14,485 bases of DNA from the NCBI GenBank assembly GCA_937974295.1, contig CALBWN010000023.1, positions 1-14,485 on the forward strand. The letters run 5' to 3'. The notes under the pieces are model-generated. The model was not told where the DNA came from, ran no database searches, and saw nothing but the letters and a program-made list of their open reading frames with translations. The stretch is from an uncultured Candidatus Saccharibacteria bacterium (GTDB lineage Bacteria > Patescibacteriota > Saccharimonadia > Saccharimonadales > Saccharimonadaceae). This document shows positions 7,014-11,954 of this stretch, one piece after another (the stretch's first letter is position 1; each line of letters opens with the position of its first letter). Both the position numbers and the translations under genes were made by a program.

Positions 7014-7500
7014 CCGACACTTCAATCGGTTTAAAAAATATTTTGGCCGTCGCAAGCCGTCTATTCAGGAAATTGTTCGTGAACCGACGGCTGGCGGCAT
7101 TGTATTCCGCTACAATAGCGACAACAAACTCGAAATCCTCCTGATTCAGGATGCTAAGGATCGCTGGACGATCCCCAAAGGGCATATTGAGAAAGGGGAG
7201 ACTGCAGTGCAAACAGCACGCCGTGAGATCGGCGAAGAGGCTGGGCTGCACGACCTTGATATGCTGGGCTGGCTGGGCAAAATTCACTTTCGCTACCGCC
7301 GGATGGATAAGCTCGTCCTGATGACGACGCAGATCTATCTCGCCCGCGTCCGCACCAGTGGCAATGAGATTCAAAAAGAAGAATGGATGAATGGTATTAA
7401 GTGGTTTCCCTTTAGTAAGGCACTTGACCTCATCGAGTACGAAGATATTGCCAAGCTTATGCTCAAAGCTAAGAAACGCATCCGAGAGGAGCGTCTATAA
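6991..7500 (+). CDS. Nudix hydrolase, Ap4A hydrolase-like
   Basis: This 169-residue Nudix hydrolase cleaves nucleoside diphosphates linked to another moiety. The complete Nudix box GX5EX7REUXEEXGU lies at residues 64-86 and is intact (G64, E70, R78, E79, E82, E83, G85). It is preceded by RWTIPKGHIEKGET, a form common in bacterial diadenosine polyphosphate hydrolases and in 8-oxo-dGTP/RNA pyrophosphohydrolase relatives; the substrate cannot be fixed from sequence. The ATG at 6991 is preceded by GGGGAG at 6975-6980. The frame stays open further upstream to 6748, but that part is a shadow of nusB. The gene sits between nusB and rnc, a context fitting RNA metabolism or nucleotide clean-up. Confidence 0.88.
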   Translation: MPTPSHFDRHFNRFKKYFGRRKPSIQEIVREPTAGGIVFRYNSDNKLEILLIQDAKDRWTIPKGHIEKGETAVQTARREIGEEAGLHDLDMLGWLGKIHFRYRRMDKLVLMTTQIYLARVRTSGNEIQKEEWMNGIKWFPFSKALDLIEYEDIAKLMLKAKKRIREERL

Positions 7501-7523
7501 CGACAGAAACGAAAGGAGTTACT

Positions 7524-8270
7524 ATGTCTGGCATGCCAACTGGCCCGTATCAAGCGTGGGCGCAGCAAGTGCTCGGGTTCGAATACCGCGATATTCAGCT
7601 CTTGGTTACCGCACTCACCCACCGCAGCTATGTCAATGAGCACAAAAAATCCGTTACTGAGCACAACGAGCGCCTGGAATTCTTGGGCGATGCTGTGCTG
7701 GAACTTGCAGTAACCGACTATCTCTATCAACACTACACCGAGCCAGAGGGCATCCTGACGAGCTGGCGCGCAGCGCTGGTCAATACAGAGAGCAATGCCG
7801 ACTCGGGCGAGGCACTGGGTTATGGCCCGCTCATCCGGATGAGCAGGGGTGAGAAGCATGGCAGTAAGCGGGCGCACCGCCAGATTTTGGCTAATGCGTA
7901 TGAAGCGGTGATTGGCTCGATTTATCTAGAGCGAGGCTACGAGGCGGCAGCTGAGTTTATTGCCAAGCATACCATTAGTAAGCTCGATGCCATCCTAGCT
8001 GACGGCTCGTGGCGCGACCCGAAGAGCCATCTGCAAGAGGTGAGCCAACGGATTGATAGTGCTACGCCGGTGTACCGTGTCTTGGCAGAAGATGGCCCCG
8101 ACCACGACAAAACCTTTACGCTTGGCGTCTTTGTCAATGATCGGCTGATGGGCCGCGGCACTGGCCCCAGCAAGCAAACTGCCCAGCAAAAGGCCGCTCG
8201 CGCCGCCCTGGCAGCGTATCAGCAGCAAGAGGCCCAGACGGAGAAGGCAGAAGAGCCAGCCAAGGGCTAG
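7524..8270 (+). CDS. rnc: Ribonuclease III
   Basis: RNase III cuts double-stranded RNA, including rRNA precursors. The 248-residue protein has an N-terminal endonuclease domain with the signature NERLEFLGDAVL (48-59; E49, E52 and D56 match E. coli E38, E41 and D45). The second metal-binding motif reads ANAYEA, with N124 where E. coli has D114, and E127 matching E117. The dsRNA-binding domain spans about 166-232 (DPKSHLQE ... KQTAQQKAARAAL), followed by a short Gln/Glu/Lys-rich tail. AAAGGAG lies just upstream of the ATG. It is the last gene of the rpmF operon, 23 bases after the Nudix gene. Confidence 0.96.
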   Translation: MSGMPTGPYQAWAQQVLGFEYRDIQLLVTALTHRSYVNEHKKSVTEHNERLEFLGDAVLELAVTDYLYQHYTEPEGILTSWRAALVNTESNADSGEALGYGPLIRMSRGEKHGSKRAHRQILANAYEAVIGSIYLERGYEAAAEFIAKHTISKLDAILADGSWRDPKSHLQEVSQRIDSATPVYRVLAEDGPDHDKTFTLGVFVNDRLMGRGTGPSKQTAQQKAARAALAAYQQQEAQTEKAEEPAKG

Positions 8271-8280
8271 GCTAAGTTTT
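8254..8280 (+). terminator. Possible weak terminator overlapping the rnc stop codon
   Basis: AGCC (8254-8257) can pair with GGCT (8270-8273), and inside it GCC (8259-8261) with GGC (8265-8267), followed by TTTT at 8277-8280. The stem is interrupted, so this is a weak call; the new promoter at 8302 makes a stop here plausible. Confidence 0.35.
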
Positions 8281-8301
8281 GAGATTTCGGCACGCAACAA
8301 A

Positions 8302-8330
8302 TTGACATCGCTAGCCAAACAGTGTAGACT
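8302..8330 (+). promoter_or_regulatory. Promoter of rpsP
   Basis: A consensus -35 TTGACA at 8302-8307 is followed after 17 bases by TAGACT at 8325-8330. This is the most sigma70-like promoter in the window. The leader is about 45 bases and carries AAGGAAG at 8367-8373 before the ATG at 8382. Confidence 0.8.
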
Positions 8331-8381
8331 TGTACAGAACGAACTAACGCAAATATAAGTCAAGAAAAGGAAGTTCTATTT

Positions 8382-8717
8382 ATGCTCGCAATTCGTTTGC
8401 AACGTCTTGGCCGCAAAGCCTACCCAGTGTACCGGCTCGCCGTACAAGAGGCTCAGCGCCACCCATCAAGCGGCCGTGTAGTGGCCTATGTTGGCAACTA
8501 CAACCCACACACCAAAGAAGCTCACATCAACACCGAGCTTGCCCAAAAGTATCTTGATAATGGTGCCCAGCCAACACCACGTGTGGTCAAGCTGCTAGCT
8601 GCTGCTGGTGTGTCGCTACCAAAGTGGGTCAAGCAACCTGCTGGCGACAAGCACAAGGCAGTCCGCAACCCAGAGAAGCTGCGCAAGCATCAACCTCAGG
8701 AAGAAGCAGAAGCCTAA
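8382..8717 (+). CDS. rpsP: 30S ribosomal protein S16
   Basis: S16 is a small-subunit protein that binds 16S rRNA and aids 30S assembly. The 111-residue protein starts MLAIRLQRLGRKAYPVYRLAV, the conserved S16 opening, and continues with GRVVAYVGNYNP and a C-terminal PTPRVVKLLAAAGV segment. It is longer than typical S16 (about 80-90) because of a Lys/Glu-rich tail (about 87-111). SD AAGGAAG lies 8 bases upstream. It stands alone between its promoter and a terminator, whereas in many bacteria it leads rpsP-rimM-trmD-rplS. Confidence 0.96.
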   Translation: MLAIRLQRLGRKAYPVYRLAVQEAQRHPSSGRVVAYVGNYNPHTKEAHINTELAQKYLDNGAQPTPRVVKLLAAAGVSLPKWVKQPAGDKHKAVRNPEKLRKHQPQEEAEA

Positions 8718-8743
8718 AGCAACTCTCTTGTGACATGCATACC

Positions 8744-8775
8744 AACTGCTCCGCGTATCGTGGAGCAGTTTTGTA
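8744..8775 (+). terminator. Intrinsic terminator after rpsP
   Basis: AACTGCTCC (8744-8752) pairs perfectly with GGAGCAGTT (8762-8770) over a 9-base loop and is followed by TTGTATTT. Confidence 0.85.
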
Positions 8776-9073
8776 TTTATTAGTATTGTTATAGTCTGAA
8801 TTGCAAAAATGTCGATTTGCTTGGTCTCTACCTACCGCTGCTTTTTTCAAGAATATTGCAAAGGCTGATATCACCCTCCCAACCAGAGCCAGAAATCGGT
8901 TATCTCAATCAATATATTACTCTATCTGAATGTAGCCCTGAGAAGGGGTGGCGTAAGAAGAGAAGGCTCTGCAGTCGTATATTTCACTCGTTCACTAGGA
9001 GAGGGTCTGTAGAGGCATCAGCTGACTCAGTGTATAGCCGTACGCGCTGTATGTTGGTAGAATCCAGCCGGTA
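8776..9073 (+). other. Gene-poor interval between rpsP and the KH gene
   Basis: About 300 bases with no gene I can support. A possible extended -10 (TGTTATAGT, 8787-8795) precedes a 19-codon ORF at 8809-8868 that resembles nothing known. CCCT-GAGA-AGGG at 8936-8947 is a small GNRA-type hairpin. A 94-codon open frame at 8817-9101 runs through the khpA promoter and has no recognisable content. Confidence 0.4.
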
Positions 9074-9124
9074 TGCTACAATGAAAGCACAATCACAATA
9101 AATCTGAATGACAGCATAAGGAGG
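9055..9124 (+). promoter_or_regulatory. Tandem extended -10 elements and ribosome binding site of the KH gene
   Basis: TGGTAGAAT at 9055-9063 and TGCTACAAT at 9074-9082 are both extended -10 elements, 19 bases apart. AAGGAGG at 9118-9124 is a strong Shine-Dalgarno site, 14 bases before the ATG at 9139, a rather long spacing. Confidence 0.6.
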
Positions 9125-9138
9125 GAAAGAAGAAAGCT

Positions 9139-9519
9139 ATGGCGACAATTGATCAACAGTTTGTCGAATATGTCGTAAAGTCGCTGGTGGAACATCCAGA
9201 CGACGTGGTGGTCGATCGGGTGATCGACGAGAAGGGTGTGCTACTGACACTCACCGTCAATCCGGAGGATCTCGGCCGTGTGATTGGCCGACGAGGCAGT
9301 ACGGCGCAGAGTTTGCGCACCTTGCTGCGCGCGCTTGGCACGAAAAACAGTGCTCGCTACAACCTTAAGGTGGTGAACAATGATGAGCCACACACCGCAG
9401 CATCCCAGTCTGTGGATAACTTAACCACTGATACAGTGGATAACGACGATGAGAGCGAATCGGATTTTGCAAAAAAGTCTCGCCAAGAGCTTGCAAAACT
9501 CGACGACCTTGATATATAA
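9139..9519 (+). CDS. khpA: KhpA-like KH-domain RNA-binding protein
   Basis: KhpA proteins are small KH-domain RNA binders that often act with KhpB and bind many small RNAs and mRNAs. Residues 1-80 form the KH domain: helix FVEYVVKSLVEHP, strands DRVIDEKGVLLTLTV, then DLGRVIGRRGSTAQSLRTLL with the GxxG loop GRRG at 50-53. The family usually ends near residue 75-80; this one has about 46 more residues, polar and acidic (DNDDESESD) and ending in a predicted helix KKSRQELAKLDDLDI. Lying downstream of rpsP is the usual setting of khpA. Here it has its own promoter pair and SD. The stop codon overlaps a TATAAT that may drive a small RNA. Confidence 0.9.
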   Translation: MATIDQQFVEYVVKSLVEHPDDVVVDRVIDEKGVLLTLTVNPEDLGRVIGRRGSTAQSLRTLLRALGTKNSARYNLKVVNNDEPHTAASQSVDNLTTDTVDNDDESESDFAKKSRQELAKLDDLDI

Positions 9520-9520
9520 T
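9491..9520 (+). promoter_or_regulatory. Possible promoter inside the 3' end of khpA
   Basis: TTGCAA (9491-9496) and a perfect TATAAT (9515-9520) lie 18 bases apart and overlap the last codons and stop of khpA. The predicted start is near 9526-9528, at the base of the first hairpin of the downstream structured region. Confidence 0.5.
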
Positions 9521-9525
9521 ACAAC

Positions 9526-9632
9526 CAGTTCAGAAACGAACTGCGAGAAAAAATAAAAGCTCTTTGCGAGCAAACCAACAAGGTTTGAGAGCCTTATTTG
9601 TGCAAGAAAACTGCTGTGGAGGCAGTTTTTTT
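9526..9632 (+). ncRNA. Candidate small structured RNA, or structured khpA 3' UTR
   Basis: About 105 bases with three hairpins and no ORF. Hairpin 1 is CAGTTC (9526-9531) with GAACTG (9538-9543). Hairpin 2 is CAAACC (9571-9576) with GGTTTG (9582-9587); GCTCT (9559-9563) may close it with AGAGC (9588-9592), or instead GCTC pairs with GAGC (9568-9571), two mutually exclusive folds. Hairpin 3 is the terminator at 9607-9632. A TTGCAA-18-TATAAT promoter lies just upstream. I do not recognise an RNA family. It could equally be only the khpA 3' UTR. Confidence 0.4.
9607..9632 (+). terminator. Strong intrinsic terminator
   Basis: AAAACTGC (9607-9614) pairs perfectly with GCAGTTTT (9622-9629) over a 7-base loop, within a run of seven T residues (9626-9632). 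It ends the khpA transcript and any small RNA. Confidence 0.9.
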
Positions 9633-9669
9633 GTTGGGTGTATTGAGTAATCTATTCATAATACTACCT

Positions 9670-9688
9670 TACTTCAGTTGTCGTAATA
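9670..9688 (+). repeat. Left copy of an imperfect repeat flanking the CPBP gene
   Basis: TACTTCA is followed directly by GTTGTCGTAATA. The right copy at 10600-10622 reads TACTTCA, TTGA, then GTTGTCATAATA: one mismatch and a 4-base insertion. A further ACTTCA at 9715-9720 forms an inverted repeat with TGAAGT at 9725-9730. The interval 9633-9790 otherwise holds no gene I can support. Confidence 0.5.
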
Positions 9689-9790
9689 GTTGTATCTCAA
9701 AATAGCGGAATATTACTTCACAATTGAAGTGAGCAAATACACCAACCAGAGTGTATACGAAGCAGTGTCACGGTTAACCAAAGGCAGTAT

Positions 9791-9822
9791 ACATTTGTAT
9801 AAATGTAGTTTCGTGCTACAAT
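9791..9822 (+). promoter_or_regulatory. Promoter of the CPBP gene with a palindrome over the -35
   Basis: TGCTACAAT at 9814-9822 is an extended -10. The perfect palindrome ACATTT-GTAT-AAATGT at 9791-9806 covers the -35 position (about 9794-9799) and could be a repressor or activator site. The ATG at 9821 lies inside the -10 hexamer, so the ATG at 9833, ten bases further on, is the likely start. Confidence 0.55.
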
Positions 9823-9832
9823 GCCCTATACT

Positions 9833-10576
9833 ATGAAAGACATCGTTACTACTCAACAGGCTCAGCCATTCCGGCTCGTCAGCGTTCGCTTGGTCGCTAT
9901 GGCCATCTTAGCGGCTATCACATATGCCGTACTCAAATTTACAGGTATCAGTAGTGATTTTCCACCACTTGATATGATTTATTTTCCATTTGTTAATATT
10001 ATCTGTGGTATTGTCATTTGGCGTGAATTCCGGTGGTGTCATGTCTCGGTGTGGGAATATCTTGGGTTTGAAAAGCGGCGCCTTGGGAAAGACATTGCTT
10101 GGGGTATACTATGGCTCTTTGTTACTTATATTCCGATGATAATTATGCTTATGGCAGCGATGTATCTCATGTTTGGTGCGGAAATGTTTTCGCATTTCGA
10201 GCAGGTATTTACCAAATCTGCTCCGCAGCTGCCGTCAAGTTTTTTATCGGTCATAAGTATCTTTAGTGCAATTGTATTTCTTGTTAATGCGCCAATTGAG
10301 GAGATTATTTATCGAGGGTGGCTGCAGCGTGGTCTAGCGAAGCGTTTTGGTGTTGTAATTGCCATTCTTATCCAGGGTGTGCTCTTTGGCTTGCAACACA
10401 TGATGTTTGCTGGAGACGTTCGCGGTATGATTTCGTACGCCTTTATGTTCTTGGCATGGGGTGTAACAGCAGGTATTATTGTTCATCGGCAGCGGCGTTT
10501 AGCGCCAATGGTAATTGCTCACTGGATTGTCAATATTGCACTTGGCGTGGGTCCAATGATTGCAATTGCATTCTAA
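9833..10576 (+). CDS. CPBP-family intramembrane protein (Abi/CAAX protease-like)
   Basis: This polytopic membrane protein of 247 residues (from ATG 9833) carries the three motifs of the CPBP/Abi family: EEIIYRG (E156, E157 and R161), FGLQH (F185 to H189) and HWIVN (H230 to N234). These form the glutamate/histidine active site of CAAX-type prenyl proteases; bacterial members include bacteriocin self-immunity proteins and membrane-protein-processing enzymes. Several hydrophobic helices are visible, with about six to eight crossings. No Shine-Dalgarno sequence precedes it. The upstream in-frame ATG at 9821 would add MPYT but overlaps the -10. The gene looks AT-richer than the translation genes around it and lies between khpA and trmD, where rimM would be expected. 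The substrate is unknown. Confidence 0.88.
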   Translation: MKDIVTTQQAQPFRLVSVRLVAMAILAAITYAVLKFTGISSDFPPLDMIYFPFVNIICGIVIWREFRWCHVSVWEYLGFEKRRLGKDIAWGILWLFVTYIPMIIMLMAAMYLMFGAEMFSHFEQVFTKSAPQLPSSFLSVISIFSAIVFLVNAPIEEIIYRGWLQRGLAKRFGVVIAILIQGVLFGLQHMMFAGDVRGMISYAFMFLAWGVTAGIIVHRQRRLAPMVIAHWIVNIALGVGPMIAIAF

Positions 10577-10599
10577 GCCGAATATCCTGTAAAAATACG

Positions 10600-10622
10600 T
10601 ACTTCATTGAGTTGTCATAATA
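10600..10622 (+). repeat. Right copy of the repeat flanking the CPBP gene
   Basis: TACTTCA, a 4-base insertion TTGA, then GTTGTCATAATA, matching the left copy at 9670-9688. Confidence 0.5.
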
Positions 10623-10627
10623 ACGGA

Positions 10628-10658
10628 TTGGCCTATTTCGTGAAAGCGAACAAGCCAA
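10628..10658. other. Hairpin between two convergent genes
   Basis: TTGGC (10628-10632) pairs with GCCAA (10654-10658), and TTCG (10637-10640) with CGAA (10647-10650). No T-run follows on either strand, so it is not a clear intrinsic terminator, though its position between convergent stops fits a role in transcript ends. Confidence 0.45.
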
Positions 10659-10665
10659 AGAGACA

Positions 10666-10992
10666 TTATCGCAACCGGCTCAAAATATTCGTCAGGCCAG
10701 CAATACCGGCAATAAGCAAAAGTAAAACGCCGATGATTACAATCAGCAAACCATAGTGAGGCTGGTATCTCGGTGGATTATAGCTCTGAGTACGGTGCGG
10801 ATCGTGGCGGGTGGCTTCGGTATCAATCGAGATATTGGCAATCGCCGGCTCCACAAGGTGTCGAGACACCGCTGCCTCACCGTCGAACTGCTCGAGTGTA
10901 ATATTCTCGTTGAGCGGCGTGATGGTTGTACGTCGGCTCGATAGTTCGAGGCGCTGCGCGGTAGTATTGCCTGTCTCTGATCCAAAGTCCAT
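10666..10992 (-). CDS. Small protein with C-terminal membrane anchor, function unknown
   Basis: This 108-residue protein is not recognised. Residues 1-79 are polar and Thr/Glu/Arg-rich, probably disordered and cytoplasmic. Residues about 80-101 form one hydrophobic helix very rich in Leu and Ile, followed by the short tail TNILSRLR, so it looks tail-anchored. The frame is open further upstream to 11109, but the ATG at 10992 is chosen because the extended -10 TGTTATACT (11010 to 11002) ends only 9 bases before it and an upstream start would overlap the trmD promoter. There is no Shine-Dalgarno sequence. It is divergent from trmD and convergent with the CPBP gene. Confidence 0.65.
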   Translation of the reverse strand: MDFGSETGNTTAQRLELSSRRTTITPLNENITLEQFDGEAAVSRHLVEPAIANISIDTEATRHDPHRTQSYNPPRYQPHYGLLIVIIGVLLLLIAGIAGLTNILSRLR

Positions 10993-11001
10993 AGCATAAC
11001 C

Positions 11002-11031
11002 AGTATAACAAATAAAAAACATAAGCGTAAA
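11002..11031 (-). promoter_or_regulatory. Promoter of the tail-anchored protein gene, leaderless type
   Basis: On the minus strand TTTACG (11031-11026), an 18-base spacer and TATACT (11007-11002) with an upstream TGT form an extended promoter. Predicted +1 is within a few bases of the ATG at 10992. Confidence 0.6.
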
Positions 11032-11057
11032 GACCTGAAAATTTCTCTCGCAATATG

Positions 11058-11087
11058 TTAGACGGTCTTGCAGTAATTTGCTACACT
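11058..11087 (+). promoter_or_regulatory. Promoter of trmD, leaderless type
   Basis: TTAGAC (11058-11063), an 18-base spacer and TACACT (11082-11087) preceded by TGC. The ATG at 11095 follows after 7 bases, so +1 falls at or next to the start codon. Confidence 0.6.
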
Positions 11088-11094
11088 GGGAAAG

Positions 11095-11751
11095 ATGAAA
11101 AAATTCCAAGTGATTAGCCTGTTTCCGGAGATGTTTTCTGGGGTGTTTGAAGCTTCAATGCTGTGGAAGGCGCAGCAGCGAGGCCTGGTGGAGCTGACGA
11201 CGATTGATCTGCGCCAATTTGGGCTTGGCTCACGCCGCACGGTTGACGACACGCCATATGGCGGTGGCGATGGCATGCTACTACGCGTTGAGCCGCTCTG
11301 GGAAGCAGTGCGCTATGCCAAAGAGCGCGACCCGACTGCTAAAGTGCTCATCATGACGCCGCGGGGCCAACGGTGGAATCAGGCGCTTGCGCAGCAGTAT
11401 AGCCAGACCGACCATGGTTACATCTTCATCTGTGGGCGCTACGAGGGGTACGACGAGCGAATCATGCAGGTGGTTGACCAAGCGCTCCGAGTGGGGGACT
11501 ATGTCCTGACTGGTGGTGAGCTGCCCGCCATGACGATTATCGACTCGATTGTGCGACTGATTCCTGGTGTCCTTGGTGGCGAGATGAGCGCAGCGATTGA
11601 GAGCTTTAGTGATGGCCAGACACTGGAGTTCCCGCAATATACACGCCCAGAGGTGTGGCAGGGGATGGCAGTGCCCGAGGTATTGCTCAGTGGCCACCAC
11701 GGCAACATTGCGGCTTGGCGGGCAGAGCATTCGCTCCCAGTAGATGACTAG
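11095..11751 (+). CDS. trmD: tRNA (guanine-N1-)-methyltransferase TrmD
   Basis: TrmD methylates G37 next to the anticodon using S-adenosylmethionine, preventing frameshifts. The 218-residue protein shows the SPOUT knot motifs in order: ISLFPEMF near the N-terminus, DDTPYGGGDGML, GRYEGYDERI, then GDYVLTGGELPAM and IPGVLGG, and YTRPEVWQG with VPEVLLSGHHGNIAAWR. Family members are usually about 230-255 residues and end with a basic helix containing a RRPDL-like motif; this one stops soon after AAWR, so the C-terminal helix is missing. It begins with an extended -10 seven bases upstream and no Shine-Dalgarno site. rimM and rplS, its usual neighbours, are not present in the window. Confidence 0.96.
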   Translation: MKKFQVISLFPEMFSGVFEASMLWKAQQRGLVELTTIDLRQFGLGSRRTVDDTPYGGGDGMLLRVEPLWEAVRYAKERDPTAKVLIMTPRGQRWNQALAQQYSQTDHGYIFICGRYEGYDERIMQVVDQALRVGDYVLTGGELPAMTIIDSIVRLIPGVLGGEMSAAIESFSDGQTLEFPQYTRPEVWQGMAVPEVLLSGHHGNIAAWRAEHSLPVDD

Positions 11752-11770
11752 CCATTGTCTATACAAAAGA

Positions 11771-11805
11771 AACACCCGAGCATGCCATGAGCACTCGGGT
11801 GTTCT
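11771..11805 (+). terminator. Intrinsic terminator after trmD
   Basis: AACACCCGAG (11771-11780) pairs perfectly with CTCGGGTGTT (11794-11803) over a 13-base loop. The T-tract is poor (TTCTGTTG), so termination may be partial. The following stretch to 11939 contains an inverted repeat GTTCGCT (11870-11876) / AGCGAAC (11888-11894) but no gene. Confidence 0.7.
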
Positions 11806-11939
11806 GTTGTGGTGGATATATCGGAGAGCGACTGATACAAGTATGTATAAAAATGTTTATGTTTGTAACGTTCGCTTCCTCTATAGTAGCGAACATGCGG
11901 CACAAGTGCAAGGAAATGCGTGTAAAACAGAGTAATATC

Positions 11940-11948
11940 TGATATGAT
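11940..11948 (+). promoter_or_regulatory. Extended -10 promoter of the four-helix membrane protein, leaderless type
   Basis: TGATATGAT is TGn plus TATGAT at 11943-11948; six bases later comes the ATG at 11955, so the predicted +1 is the start codon. No Shine-Dalgarno sequence is present. Confidence 0.55.
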
Positions 11949-11954
11949 AAAGTT

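Noticed and set aside
8817..9101. 94-codon open frame between rpsP and khpA
   Set aside because: No SD, no domain-like pattern, and it runs through both khpA extended -10 elements.
10993..11109. N-terminal extension of the tail-anchored protein to 11109
   Set aside because: It would begin inside trmD and overlap both promoters; the extended -10 points to the ATG at 10992.
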